Shown piece by piece: positions 37,472 to 45,922 of a stretch of DNA of 64,000 nucleotides. This DNA comes from Stenotrophomonas terrae (GTDB taxonomy: Bacteria; Pseudomonadota; Gammaproteobacteria; Xanthomonadales; Xanthomonadaceae): the NCBI RefSeq assembly GCF_001431465.1, contig NZ_LDJJ01000049.1:1-64000 (forward strand). The letters are read 5' to 3'. Position 1 is the first letter of the stretch; each line of letters opens with the position of its first letter. Under the pieces are notes generated by a model. The model searched no databases. It was given only the letters and a program-made list of their open reading frames with translations, and was not told where the DNA came from. A program made the position numbers and the translations under genes.

Positions 37472-38545
37472 TCAGCGGCGGCTGAGGCGGTGTACCGCTT
37501 CCACCAGCACGGCGACGTGCTCGGGGTTCATGTCCGGCGACATGCCGTGGCCGAGGTTGAATACATGGCCTTCGCGCGAGCCGCCATTGCCGGCGGCATA
37601 GCTTTCCAGCACCTTGCCGACTTCGCGGGTGATCGCGTCGGGCGAGCCATACAGCGTGGTCGGGTCCAGGTTGCCCTGCAGTGCGACTTTGCCGCCAACC
37701 GCACGCGCGGCGTCTTCCAGACTGATGGTCCAGTCCACACCCACGCCTTCGGCACCGCTGGCGGCAAGCTCGGCCACATACTGGCCGGTGCCCTTGCCGA
37801 ACAGGATCAGCGGGGTGCGCTCGGCGCCTTCGCCACGCTTGAGCTCGCTGGCAATGCGGTTGAGGTAACGCAGCGAAAATTCGCGGTACATCGCCGGGCC
37901 CAGCACGCCGCCCCAGGTATCGAACACCTGCAATGCCTGCGCGCCAGCATCGCGCTGTGCCGACAGATAGGCGATGACCGCATCGGTCACCACTTCCAGC
38001 AACTGGTGCAGGGCCTTGGGTTCGTTCAGCGCCATTGCCTTGATGCGGGCGAAATCCTTGCTGCCGCCGCCTTCGATCATGTAGCAGGCCAGCGTCCACG
38101 GACTGCCGGAGAAGCCGATCAACGGCACCTTGCCGTCCAGCTCACGGCGGATCAGGCGCACCGCGTCCATCACGTAGCGCAGCTCGGTTTCCATGTCCGG
38201 CACCGCCAGCTTGGCGACGGCTGCGACATCACGCACCGGGTGCTTGAACTTGGGGCCTTCCCCGTCGACGAAGTACAGGCCCAGGCCCATCGCGTCCGGC
38301 ACGGTGAGGATGTCCGAGAACAGGATGGCGGCATCCAGGTCGAAGCGCTCGAGCGGCTGCAGGGTCACTTCACAGGCGACTTCCGGGTTCTTGGCCATAC
38401 CCAGGAAGCTGCCTGCGCGGGCGCGGGTGGCGCGGTATTCCGGCAGGTAGCGGCCGGCCTGGCGCATCAGCCAGACGGGGGTGTAGTCCACAGGTTCGCG
38501 GCGCAGGGCGCGCAGGAAGCGGTCGTTGCGAAGTGGGCTGGTCAC
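37472..38545 (-). CDS. hemE: Uroporphyrinogen decarboxylase
   Basis: HemE removes four carboxyl groups from uroporphyrinogen III to give coproporphyrinogen III in heme synthesis. The 357 residues show the invariant N-terminal signature [16 protein letters not shown], the catalytic Asp in [12 protein letters not shown], the second signature [20 protein letters not shown] and the C-terminal [20 protein letters not shown] start at 38545 is chosen because AGGAG lies six bases upstream; the longer frame has no support. Confidence 0.96.
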   Translation of the reverse strand: MTSPLRNDRFLRALRREPVDYTPVWLMRQAGRYLPEYRATRARAGSFLGMAKNPEVACEVTLQPLERFDLDAAILFSDILTVPDAMGLGLYFVDGEGPKFKHPVRDVAAVAKLAVPDMETELRYVMDAVRLIRRELDGKVPLIGFSGSPWTLACYMIEGGGSKDFARIKAMALNEPKALHQLLEVVTDAVIAYLSAQRDAGAQALQVFDTWGGVLGPAMYREFSLRYLNRIASELKRGEGAERTPLILFGKGTGQYVAELAASGAEGVGVDWTISLEDAARAVGGKVALQGNLDPTTLYGSPDAITREVGKVLESYAAGNGGSREGHVFNLGHGMSPDMNPEHVAVLVEAVHRLSRR

Positions 38546-38608
38546 ATGGAACTCCTGGAGGCTGAGGTCCGCAGGCGCGCTGCGGCGCACCTGCAGGGGA
38601 TACGGGAT

Positions 38609-38860
38609 TCAGGGCGCGGGCTGGCCGGCGGTGAACATCACCTGGAAGCCTTTCTTGATCTGGCCGTCGCGGGCTTTCTCGAAGGCATGGATGGCTTCGT
38701 CGTGCTGCAGGAACAGCTCGCGGCGCAGCTGGATGCGACCGCCGGTCTGGCCACTCTCGCGCAGCAGCTCCCAGCCGCCGAGCAGATCCGGCACCAGGGA
38801 GAGCTGTACATAGCGGGGGGCTTCATTGCCGCTGGGCGGCTGTTGCAGTAGGACGCGCAT
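38609..38860 (-). CDS. Small protein with a WGR-like domain
   Basis: An 83-residue protein lying 63 bases upstream of the hemE start. The pattern RYVQLSLVPDLLGGWELLRE, then a Gly-rich turn, two arginines and ALHAFEKARD-like helix, resembles the WGR fold (a short beta-alpha domain named after Trp-Gly-Arg), with RIQLRRELF in place of a strict WGR. Some WGR domains bind nucleic acids, but no function can be assigned to this stand-alone copy. It may be co-transcribed with hemE. Confidence 0.65.
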   Translation of the reverse strand: MRVLLQQPPSGNEAPRYVQLSLVPDLLGGWELLRESGQTGGRIQLRRELFLQHDEAIHAFEKARDGQIKKGFQVMFTAGQPAP

Positions 38861-38915
38861 GGCGGCGATTGTAGCCGGTGTGCGGAATTTGGGCTGGTTT
38901 TGGGCCCCGCGTCAT

Positions 38916-39040
38916 CCTTCTCCCTGCGGGAGAAGGTGCCCGAAGGGCGGATGAGGGTGCGGGCGAAGCCCCATGCTCTTTTGACGCCAGCAGGCTTGGC
39001 CCGGACCCTCACCCCAACCCCTCTCCCGCTGGGAGAGGGG
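38916..39040. repeat. CCCTCTCCC-GGGAGAGGG hairpin repeats
   Basis: Two hairpins of another dispersed family fill the gap before the aroKB gene: CCTTCTCCC-TGC-GGGAGAAGG (38916-38936) and CCCCTCTCCC-GCT-GGGAGAGGGG (39018-39040), joined by GATGAGGGTGCGGGCG and CCCTCACCCCAA tails. The same element recurs in the gaps of the prp operon and after cbpA. Confidence 0.85.
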
Positions 39041-39056
39041 CTTCAGGCGCTGCCGC

Positions 39057-40706
39057 TCAGCCTTGCTGCAACACTGCCAGCACCGCGGCTTCATCCACAT
39101 CCGGTACCACCTCGGCCTTGCCGATGCCGCGCCACAGCACCAGCCGCAGGCGCCCGGCGATGTTCTTCTTGTCCAGCCGCATGTGTGCCAGCAGCGCCTG
39201 CGGGTCCAGGCCGGCGGGGATGCTGGTTGGCAGGCCATAGGCTTGCAGCAGCTCGCGCAGTACCTCGGTATCGGCCGCATCGGCCATGCCCAGGGCTGCG
39301 GACAGTCTGGCTGCCAGCACCATGCCGACCGCTACCGCCTCGCCATGGTTGAGGTTGTCATTGCCCGGCGCGCCATAGCCCTGCGCCGTCTCGATCGCAT
39401 GGCCAAAGGTGTGGCCCAGGTTGAGCAGGGCGCGTTCGCCCTTTTCCAGCGGGTCGCGTTCGACGATCTCGGCCTTGTGTTCGCAACTGCGGGCAATCGC
39501 CTGCGCCAGCGCGCTGTCGTCGCCGGCCAGCAGGGCCTGACGTTCGGCCTGCAGCCATTGGAAAAACAGCGGGTCGCGAATTGCGCCGTACTTGATCACC
39601 TCGGCCAGCCCGGCGCGCAGTTCGCGCAGTGGCAGGGTCCGCAGCGCGCTGGTATCTGCAACCACCGCACGCGGCGGGTGGAAGGCACCGACCAGGTTCT
39701 TGCCCTGCGGAATGTCTACCGCGGTCTTGCCGCCGACCGAGGAGTCGACCATCGACAGCAGGGTGGTGGGCAGCTGCACGCAGTCGACGCCGCGCATCCA
39801 GCAGGCTGCGGCAAAACCGGCCAGGTCACCGACCACGCCGCCGCCCAGCGCCAGTAGGCAGGCATCGCGGGTTGCGCCGAGGCTGGCCAGTGCGTTGATC
39901 GTCGCGGCGAAGTTGTCCAGGGTCTTGGACGCTTCACCGGCCGGGATCACGTGCTGGCCGATCTTCAGATCCGGCCGGGCCGACAACAGCGCGTTCTGTA
40001 CCTGTGCCAGATACAGCGGGGCGACGGTGTCGTCGCTGACCAGCAACACATGGCGGCCACGGATGGCAGCCAGCAACGCCTGCGGCTGGGACAGCAGGCC
40101 GGGGCCGATATGGATCTGGTAGGGGTGGTCGCCGCCAACGGCGACGGTGCGGGAGGGGGCGGTCATGCGGGTGGGTTCCAGAATCTGCCATTGCGCGACA
40201 AGCCGGGTCACGGTGTGCGCGGTGGCATCGGCGGGGGAGTAGAGATCGGTGTCGATGATCAGGTCGGCCACTTCGCTGTAAAGCGGGTCGCGGGCAGCGG
40301 CCATGGCGTGCAGCACCTGCTCGCGGTCCTCGCGTTGCAGCAACGGGCGGGTCTTGTCGCGATGCAGGCGTTGCAGCTGCGAGGCCACGCTGACCCGCAG
40401 ATAGACCACAAACCCCTGCGCGCGGATGCGTTGGCGGTTTTCCGGATCCAGGATGGCGCCGCCACCGGTGGAGATCAGCAGGCCGCTGCCGTCCAGCAAC
40501 TTGGCCAGCATGCGCTTTTCATGGGCACGGAAGCCGACCTCACCGACATTTTCGAAGATGGCGGGAATGCTGGAGCCGACGTCATCGACGATGGCCTGGT
40601 CGGCGTCCACGAACGCCAGGCCAAAGCGCTCGGCCAGGCGCCGGCCGATGCTGGTTTTGCCGGCGCCCATCGGGCCGACCAGGATGAGATTGGGGGCTGG
40701 ATTCAT
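39057..40706 (-). CDS. aroKB: Shikimate kinase / 3-dehydroquinate synthase, in-frame fusion
   Basis: One uninterrupted 549-codon frame holds two shikimate-pathway enzymes. Residues 1-180 are shikimate kinase: P-loop [33 protein letters not shown] and the lid [10 protein letters not shown]. Residues from Met181 are 3-dehydroquinate synthase: [62 protein letters not shown] and the zinc His in [11 protein letters not shown]. There is no stop and no linker at the junction (QWQILEPTR then MTAPSRTV). An internal ATG at 40166 could still start a separate 369-residue AroB. The usual xanthomonad arrangement, as I recall it, is two separate genes. Confidence 0.9.
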   Translation of the reverse strand: MNPAPNLILVGPMGAGKTSIGRRLAERFGLAFVDADQAIVDDVGSSIPAIFENVGEVGFRAHEKRMLAKLLDGSGLLISTGGGAILDPENRQRIRAQGFVVYLRVSVASQLQRLHRDKTRPLLQREDREQVLHAMAAARDPLYSEVADLIIDTDLYSPADATAHTVTRLVAQWQILEPTRMTAPSRTVAVGGDHPYQIHIGPGLLSQPQALLAAIRGRHVLLVSDDTVAPLYLAQVQNALLSARPDLKIGQHVIPAGEASKTLDNFAATINALASLGATRDACLLALGGGVVGDLAGFAAACWMRGVDCVQLPTTLLSMVDSSVGGKTAVDIPQGKNLVGAFHPPRAVVADTSALRTLPLRELRAGLAEVIKYGAIRDPLFFQWLQAERQALLAGDDSALAQAIARSCEHKAEIVERDPLEKGERALLNLGHTFGHAIETAQGYGAPGNDNLNHGEAVAVGMVLAARLSAALGMADAADTEVLRELLQAYGLPTSIPAGLDPQALLAHMRLDKKNIAGRLRLVLWRGIGKAEVVPDVDEAAVLAVLQQG

Positions 40707-40805
40707 TGCAGGAAGATGCTAGCACCTCGTGTCAGTGCCTTAACACGGTAGCAGCCAAGCTCGGCAGCTCCACGAATGGTTCGTGGTGCAACCAAGGAGT
40801 TGGAC

Positions 40806-41009
40806 ATGTCAGTGGCGAAAATCATTGAAGTCAGCGCGTCCTCCAAGACCAGCGTCGAGGATGCCGTACGCAGTGGTATCAAAAAGGTTGCCGAGACGGT
40901 CAAGGGCATCCAGGGCGCCTGGGTCAACGAGACCAAGGTTGTCACCGATGGTGACGGCAACATCATCGAATGGCGGGTCAACCTGCGGATTACCTTCCTG
41001 GTGCAATGA
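40806..41009 (+). CDS. Dodecin, flavin-storage protein
   Basis: A 67-residue dodecin. These proteins form hollow dodecamers that bind flavins. The family sequence KIIEVSASSKTSVEDAVRSG, VKGIQGAWVNETKVV and the strand WRVNLRITFLV is clear; the Trp in GAWVNE stacks on the flavin ring. ATG 40806 has AAGGAG six bases upstream; the longer frame is not needed. Short proteins of this kind are easily missed. Confidence 0.93.
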   Translation: MSVAKIIEVSASSKTSVEDAVRSGIKKVAETVKGIQGAWVNETKVVTDGDGNIIEWRVNLRITFLVQ

Positions 41010-41057
41010 ATCGCGCGGCGGCTGCGCACGGCCTTTCGTGGGGCGCGGCCACGCAAT

Positions 41058-41088
41058 GACGCGGCGGCGCTCGCGCCGTCGCGTCGTT
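41058..41088. terminator. Hairpin between dodecin and the P-loop kinase gene
   Basis: GACGCGGCGGCG (41058-41069) pairs with CGCCGTCGCGTC (41074-41085) with one G-T pair and a CTCG loop; GTTTC follows on the plus strand. The two genes converge here, so it could serve either. Confidence 0.65.
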
Positions 41089-41922
41089 TCAGCTCTGCGC
41101 GTCAACCAGCGGCTGCCGCTGTGCATCCAGGGCAATCACCCGGTCGGCGATCTCGGGCAGGGTGCGCAGTGCCTGGCGGCTGATCCGCTCGTAGAACTGC
41201 ACGAAACGCTCCAGCTGCGGCCGGGTCATGCTGCTGCGGCCTGGTGAGGCCTGCTGCAGTGCCTGCTCCTGCTGCCAGCGCCAGTGTGGCACCACCGCGA
41301 AGCTGGGCGGTTGCAACATCCACAGGCGGTCGAAGCGCTGCCACAAGGCGGGGTAGTGCTCGGCCAAGGCCTGGTTGCACCAGCGGCGCCAGGTGCCGTC
41401 GGCATCGGCATCGCGTTCCAAGGCGTTCAGGGGCGTGCGCAGCGCCTCATCGGCCTCGGCCGGCGTGCCCAGGAACCAGCCTTCGAAGACCAGCAGATCC
41501 AGCGGTTGTTCGATCCGCTTCCACTGCGCTTCCGGCACCCGTTCGTCAGCAAGTTTGTCAAAGCGCGGCAGTGGGAAAGATTGGCCGGCTTTGGCTGCAT
41601 CCAGGGTGGCCATTGCCAGGGCCAGATCATGCGTGCCGGGCGGCCCACGCGTGGCCAGCAGCGGATGGATGCGGTCGGCCAGGCGCTGGCGTTGCGCGCG
41701 GGTCAGGTAGGTGTCGTCGATCGAGACTGCGGCGGCGCACAGGCCGCGGCTGCGTGCCAACTCCACGATCTGGCCTGCCAACGTGGATTTGCCGCTGCCC
41801 TGCACGCCGCTGATGGCGAGCACCGGCGTGCTGCTGGCACTGGCCAAGGCATCATCCAGGGCCTGCGCCACCAATGCAGGTGCAAAGCGGCGTTGGGAAA
41901 AACTGTGCGGAGCGGGGGACAT
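41089..41922 (-). CDS. P-loop kinase, D-glycerate 3-kinase-like
   Basis: A 277-residue kinase. The Walker A loop is [16 protein letters not shown] (about residues 37-52), followed by [16 protein letters not shown], a Walker-B-like VFEGWFLG, and [15 protein letters not shown] between them. This set matches the uridine-kinase-like group containing plant-type D-glycerate 3-kinase and E. coli YggC-like proteins. The substrate is uncertain. It is divergent from pdxH across a 42-base gap, so their promoters must overlap. Confidence 0.8.
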   Translation of the reverse strand: MSPAPHSFSQRRFAPALVAQALDDALASASSTPVLAISGVQGSGKSTLAGQIVELARSRGLCAAAVSIDDTYLTRAQRQRLADRIHPLLATRGPPGTHDLALAMATLDAAKAGQSFPLPRFDKLADERVPEAQWKRIEQPLDLLVFEGWFLGTPAEADEALRTPLNALERDADADGTWRRWCNQALAEHYPALWQRFDRLWMLQPPSFAVVPHWRWQQEQALQQASPGRSSMTRPQLERFVQFYERISRQALRTLPEIADRVIALDAQRQPLVDAQS

Positions 41923-41964
41923 GACGCCACAATAGCCCAAACCCGTGGCGTACGAAGCAGGACC

Positions 41965-42564
41965 ATGACCAATCTTTATGCAGAAGCGTTATCGACTTTC
42001 GCCGCATTGTTTGAAGAGGCCAAGGCTGGCAAGGAAATCGATGCCACCGCGATGACCGTGGCCACCGCTGACATCGACGGCCGGCCCTCGGCACGCACCG
42101 TGCTGCTCAAGGCCTTCGATGAGCGTGGTTTTGTGTTCTATACCCACCTGGACAGCCGCAAGGGCCGTGAGCTGCATGACAACCGCGCGGCGGCCTTGCT
42201 GTTCCTGTGGCGCAGCCTGCGCGAAGCCGGTATCCAGGTGCGCATTGAAGGCGACGCGCAGCTGGTATCGGCGGCTGAAGCCGATGCCTATTTTGCCAGC
42301 CGCCCGCGCATGAGCCAGATCGGCGCGTGGGCATCGGTGCAGTCGCAGCCACTGGCCTCGCGCGAAGAGTTTGAACAACGCCTTGCCAATTTCGAGGCGC
42401 GCTTTGAAGGCCGTGATGTGCCGCGCCCGGACGGTTGGGGCGGCGTGCGCGTCGTGCCGCGCCGGATCGAGTTCTGGTACGGCGCCGACTTCCGTCTGCA
42501 CGAGCGTTGGTGCTATGAGGCCGATGCGGCAGGGCAGTGGAGCAAGCGGATGCTGTTCCCGTGA
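41965..42564 (+). CDS. pdxH: Pyridoxamine 5'-phosphate oxidase
   Basis: PdxH makes pyridoxal 5'-phosphate from pyridoxine or pyridoxamine phosphate using FMN. The 199 residues show [20 protein letters not shown], TNxxSRKG-like [32 protein letters not shown] and the C-terminal signature [14 protein letters not shown] followed by RLHERWCYE and WSKRMLFP. The start ATG 41965 fits the family N-terminus. The stop overlaps the next gene (GTGA), so it opens a four-gene operon with overlapping junctions. Confidence 0.96.
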   Translation: MTNLYAEALSTFAALFEEAKAGKEIDATAMTVATADIDGRPSARTVLLKAFDERGFVFYTHLDSRKGRELHDNRAAALLFLWRSLREAGIQVRIEGDAQLVSAAEADAYFASRPRMSQIGAWASVQSQPLASREEFEQRLANFEARFEGRDVPRPDGWGGVRVVPRRIEFWYGADFRLHERWCYEADAAGQWSKRMLFP

Positions 42565-43022
42565 AGCGGGCCGGCGTCGAAATCCGTCGCGCGCTGGCCA
42601 GTGACTGGCCGGCGTGGGCGCAGTTGCGTCGCGCCTTGTGGGCCGATTGCGATACGGATCTGGCCGAGCTGCAGCAATTGCTGGAAGAAGACGCCAGCAC
42701 CGTGCTGCTGGCCTTCGCGCAGGGACAGCCGGTGGGCCTGGCCGAAGCCAGCCTGCGGCATGACTACGTCAATGGCACCTCCAGTTCGCCGGTGGGCTTT
42801 CTCGAGGGTTGGTATGTGATCGAAAGCCTGCGTGGCAAAGGCATAGGCCGCGCGCTGGTGGCCGAGGTTGCGCGTTGGGCACGCGCGCAGGGCTGCAGTG
42901 AGCTGGCCTCCGATACCGCGCTGGACAATGCGCAGGCCCAGGCCGCGCACAAGGCCAGCGGCTTTGTCGAAACCGAACGCGTGGTCTACTACTGCATGGG
43001 TCTGGACGAGCCGACGGAATGA
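42561..43022 (+). CDS. aac(6'): GNAT acetyltransferase, AAC(6')-Iz-like
   Basis: A 153-residue GNAT protein that resembles the intrinsic aminoglycoside 6'-N-acetyltransferase AAC(6')-Iz of S. maltophilia in length and in many segments: [43 protein letters not shown] (acetyl-CoA loop), [20 protein letters not shown] and [11 protein letters not shown]. It could acetylate aminoglycosides at the 6'-amine. The GTG start overlaps the pdxH stop and its own stop overlaps the next ATG, so it is an integral operon member and not a mobile cassette. Substrate range needs testing. Confidence 0.85.
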   Translation: MKRAGVEIRRALASDWPAWAQLRRALWADCDTDLAELQQLLEEDASTVLLAFAQGQPVGLAEASLRHDYVNGTSSSPVGFLEGWYVIESLRGKGIGRALVAEVARWARAQGCSELASDTALDNAQAQAAHKASGFVETERVVYYCMGLDEPTE

Positions 43023-43357
43023 AGTTGCTTCCGGTCTACCGCATCACCGTGTTCGTACCGCCGGCCGCGCTGGCACGGCTGAAGCAGGGCATTCTGGCGG
43101 TCGATGACCTGGCCGCCGGTGGTTACGCCGATGGCATGTGGGAATCGGACGCGCGCGAGCAGTTCCGGGTGCTGGACGGTACCCGCAGCGTGCAGGGGCA
43201 GGGCGGCGAGCGCGTATATCAGCCCTCGGTACGGCTGGAGTTCTGCATCCCGCGCGATGCGCGGCGCCTGCAGGACCTGTTGGCGGCCATCGCCGCGCAT
43301 CATCCCTGGAACACCCCGTCGGTTTTCGTCGATACAACGGAGTTCGCCATCGCATGA
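43019..43357 (+). CDS. NIF3/YqfO-like (CutA-type fold) small protein
   Basis: A 112-residue protein. The sequence YRITVFVPPAALARLKQGIL, then GGYADGMWESDAREQFRVLD and VRLEFCIPRDARRLQDLLAA, ending HPWNTPSVFVD, follows the ferredoxin-like insert domain of the NIF3/YqfO family, which here stands alone. It probably forms a trimer like CutA. Its function is unknown. Both ends overlap neighbours by four bases. Confidence 0.75.
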   Translation: MKLLPVYRITVFVPPAALARLKQGILAVDDLAAGGYADGMWESDAREQFRVLDGTRSVQGQGGERVYQPSVRLEFCIPRDARRLQDLLAAIAAHHPWNTPSVFVDTTEFAIA

Positions 43358-44160
43358 TCGGCCCGCGTCGCATTGTCTGTCTTACCGAAGAACCCACCGA
43401 GACCCTGTACGCACTGGGCGAGCAGGACCGCATCGTCGGCATCAGTGGCTTCACCGTGCGGCCGCCCGAGGCGCGCCGCGACAAGCCCAAGGTCAGTGCC
43501 TTCACCAGCGCCAAGGTGGGGGAGATCCTCAAGCTCAAGCCGGATCTGGCGATTGGTTTTTCCGACATACAGGCCGATATCGCCGCCGAGTTGATACGCA
43601 ACGGCGTGGAAGTCTGGATTGCCAACCATCGCAGCGTGGCCGGCATCCTCGATTACATCCGCCGCCTCGGTGGCCTGGTCGGCGCGGCCGAGCGTGCCAG
43701 CGCCTATGCCGATGAACTGCAGCGTGGTCTGGATGCGATCGCCGCACAAGCGTCAATGCTGCCGCAGCGCCCGCGCGTCTATGTCGAGGAATGGGATGAG
43801 CCCATCATCACCGGCATCCAATGGGGTGCCGAGCTGGTGGAGATCGCCGGCGGCATCGATGTGTTTCCCGAGTTGTCGCGTGAGCCGTTGGCCAAGGCGC
43901 GCATTCTTGCCAATGGCGATCCGGTGATCGCACGCAACCCGGACATCATCATCGGCTCGTGGTGTGGCAAGAAATTCCGCCCCGAGCGGGTCGCTGCGCG
44001 GCCCGGCTGGGAGGCCATCAATGCCGTACGCGATGGCGAACTGCATGAAATCAAGTCACCACTGATCCTGCAGCCCGGCCCGGCCGCGCTGACCGATGGC
44101 GTACAGGCAATCGCGCAGATCATCCAGCAATGGTCGAAGCGCGTTGTAGGAGCGGCGTAA
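43354..44160 (+). CDS. BtuF-like substrate-binding protein without signal peptide
   Basis: A 268-residue protein with the class-III periplasmic-binding fold of vitamin B12 and siderophore binding proteins: RIVCLTEEPTETLYALGEQD, GISGFTVRPPEARR, LKLKPDLAIGFSDIQADIAA, VYVEEWDEPIITGIQW and RPGWEAINAVRDGELHEI. It starts directly with the domain and no signal peptide is visible, so it may be cytoplasmic, or a different export route is used. No permease or ATPase gene is near. The last five residues (VVGAA) and the TAA stop are encoded by a dispersed repeat that begins at 44146. Confidence 0.8.
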   Translation: MIGPRRIVCLTEEPTETLYALGEQDRIVGISGFTVRPPEARRDKPKVSAFTSAKVGEILKLKPDLAIGFSDIQADIAAELIRNGVEVWIANHRSVAGILDYIRRLGGLVGAAERASAYADELQRGLDAIAAQASMLPQRPRVYVEEWDEPIITGIQWGAELVEIAGGIDVFPELSREPLAKARILANGDPVIARNPDIIIGSWCGKKFRPERVAARPGWEAINAVRDGELHEIKSPLILQPGPAALTDGVQAIAQIIQQWSKRVVGAA

Positions 44161-44584
44161 GCCGCGAAGCCAGCAGCAACCAAGCCGCCGATGCACCTGT
44201 AATCAGCTGCATCGCCGGATGTGGGAGCGGCATAAGCCGCGAAGCTAATAGCAACCGAACCGCCGATTCAATTGCAATCAGCTGCATCGCACGGATGTGG
44301 GAGCGGCATAAGCCGCGAAGCTGGAAATGTGAGAAGGCGCCAAAAGCTCACCCCTCCCCAACCCTCCCCTTTGCTGCGCAAAAGGGAGGGGGCAAAAGCA
44401 CCTCGCCGTTCGGATGTGGGAGCGGCGTAAGCCGCGAAGCGAACGCCAATGAATCTACCCGCCAATCGGCAATCCGATATTGCCGATCCCGCGCGGTGGC
44501 AGAAGATCAACGGACGGCACAGTCTGATTGCCCATGGTGTGGCCGTTTGCTTGTTGCCAGCTTCGCGGCTTACGCCGCTCCTAC
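44146..44584. repeat. Array of GTAGGAGCGGCGTAAGCCGCGAAGC repeats
   Basis: The 410-base gap between two convergent genes holds five copies of this hairpin repeat: plus at 44146-44170, 44221-44245, 44297-44321 and 44416-44440, minus at 44560-44584. Spacers between the first three copies are related (AGCAACC, CCGAT, CAATCAGCTGCATCGC), so they are a tandem expansion. A separate CCCTCCCC/GGGAGGGG hairpin is at about 44351-44394. The outermost copies supply the stop codons of both flanking genes. I see no gene inside. Confidence 0.9.
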
Positions 44585-45808
44585 CGGGAGCTTCGGCGCC
44601 AACCCGGTATACCGCGCACGCGGCCGTATCAAAGTGCCCAGCGCCTGCTGCTCCAACGCATGTGCCAGCCAACCAGTAAGACGGGCGGTGGCGAACATCA
44701 CCAGTGCATGCGCACCCGGCAGCTCGTATACGTAGCAGACGGCGCCGAGCATGCCGTCGATGTTTGGGTGCTGGCCGCTGACTTCCTCGGTAGCGGCCAG
44801 TACGGCTTCCACCAGGCGCATGCGTGGCGAGTCGCCGCACGAGTCGCGCAGCTGGCGCAGCACTTCAGCGCCGCGCGGGTCGCCATCGGGATAGAGCAGG
44901 TGATGGAAGCCGGGCAGCTCGTCGCCGCGCCGCCAACGTTCGGCAATGAAGGCGGCAGGTGCGCCACTGGCCTCGGCATCCAGCAACAAGGCATGCGCAC
45001 GGGCGGTGGCACCGCCGTGGCGGGGGCCGGACAAGGCGGCAAGACCGGCACTGACAGTGGCATGCAGATGTGCGCCGGTAGAGGCAACCACACGCGCGGC
45101 GAATGCGGACACATTGAGCTCGTGATCGGCACACAGTACCAGCGCCGAGCGCACCAGCTCAGCAAAAACCGTATCGCCCGGCCGCCACGCGTCGGCCAGC
45201 AAACGATGCACCGGACGTGCATCCGGCTCGGTACCGACCAGCAGCGCCGCGTTCTGCCGCAGCAGCATGGCCGCGACCTCGCGCCTGACCGCGATGGCGG
45301 CATTGAGCGATTGGCGTTGTTCCAGCGCCAGCAAGGGGATGCAGGCCATTGTGCGTTCGACCGGGGGCAGCTCGGCATCCAGCGCCAGGCTGGCGATACG
45401 TGATGGCCATGCGGCTGGCGCGGTGGCGGCAAACGGGTCATGGTCCTCGCATTCCCATAGCAGCCGCGCGATGTCCTCGAGGGTTGCGCCGGCCTGTGCC
45501 GCAGCCACCGCCGAACGGCCGCGGTAATAGGGCGCATCCGGGCGGATCAGCGAGATGCGTGTCTCCAGTACCGGCAGGCCGCGATCCAAGCTTTGCGCGG
45601 CACCGCGCTCAGCGCCGCGACCGGCACGTTTGCGTTGTGCGAGTCGCTCCACTTCGGCCCGTAAGTACACCCGGCTGCGCGCCTGCGGGCCTGGCCGCGA
45701 GCTCAGTTGCCCGCGGCTGACATAGGCATACAGCGTGGCGGCACTGATGCCGAGCAGGGCACAGGCTTCATTGGCGGTGATCAGTTCGGTGTCGGAATGC
45801 TCGGACAT
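44570..45808 (-). CDS. Citrate-synthase homologue with N-terminal helix-turn-helix
   Basis: A 412-residue two-domain protein. Residues 8-60 form a MerR/excisionase-type DNA-binding domain (LITANEACALLGISAATLYA, then RGQLSSRPG and RVYLRAEVERLAQRK). Residues from about 80 are a citrate-synthase fold. The three catalytic positions are kept: His264 (SGPRHGGAT), His303 (GFHHLLYPDGDPRG) and Asp351 (HPNIDGMLGA); His229 (CADHELNVSAF) and the ARLTGW arginine also match PrpC. It lies divergent from prpBC. It may be an enzyme, a metabolite-sensing regulator of the prp genes, or both. The final VGAA and stop come from a repeat. Confidence 0.85.
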   Translation of the reverse strand: MSEHSDTELITANEACALLGISAATLYAYVSRGQLSSRPGPQARSRVYLRAEVERLAQRKRAGRGAERGAAQSLDRGLPVLETRISLIRPDAPYYRGRSAVAAAQAGATLEDIARLLWECEDHDPFAATAPAAWPSRIASLALDAELPPVERTMACIPLLALEQRQSLNAAIAVRREVAAMLLRQNAALLVGTEPDARPVHRLLADAWRPGDTVFAELVRSALVLCADHELNVSAFAARVVASTGAHLHATVSAGLAALSGPRHGGATARAHALLLDAEASGAPAAFIAERWRRGDELPGFHHLLYPDGDPRGAEVLRQLRDSCGDSPRMRLVEAVLAATEEVSGQHPNIDGMLGAVCYVYELPGAHALVMFATARLTGWLAHALEQQALGTLIRPRARYTGLAPKLPVGAA

Positions 45809-45814
45809 GCGTAT

Positions 45815-45850
45815 TCAATATATTGATTGGTTGAATCAAGATTGATCAAT
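45815..45850. promoter_or_regulatory. Cluster of TTGAT/ATCAA palindromes in the prp divergent promoter
   Basis: Within 36 bases there are three palindromes: TCAATATATTGA (45815-45826), TTGATT-GGTTG-AATCAA (45823-45839) and ATTGATCAAT (45841-45850). On the minus strand TATATT (45822-45817) is a good -10 inside the first palindrome; it would start transcription almost at the ATG at 45808, giving a leaderless mRNA. The region is far more AT-rich than its surroundings. These are likely operators for the divergent regulator, bound symmetrically. Confidence 0.7.
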
Positions 45851-45922
45851 GCATCCGATAGTGACAGATTGAGCGCCATAGCGGAATGGCATGCTCGCCT
45901 CCGCCCCGCCAGGAGCCACTTC

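Noticed and set aside
42561-43022. Acquired resistance gene on a mobile element
   Set aside because: It overlaps genes on both sides, has the same base composition as its neighbours, and there is no integron, insertion sequence or attC site.
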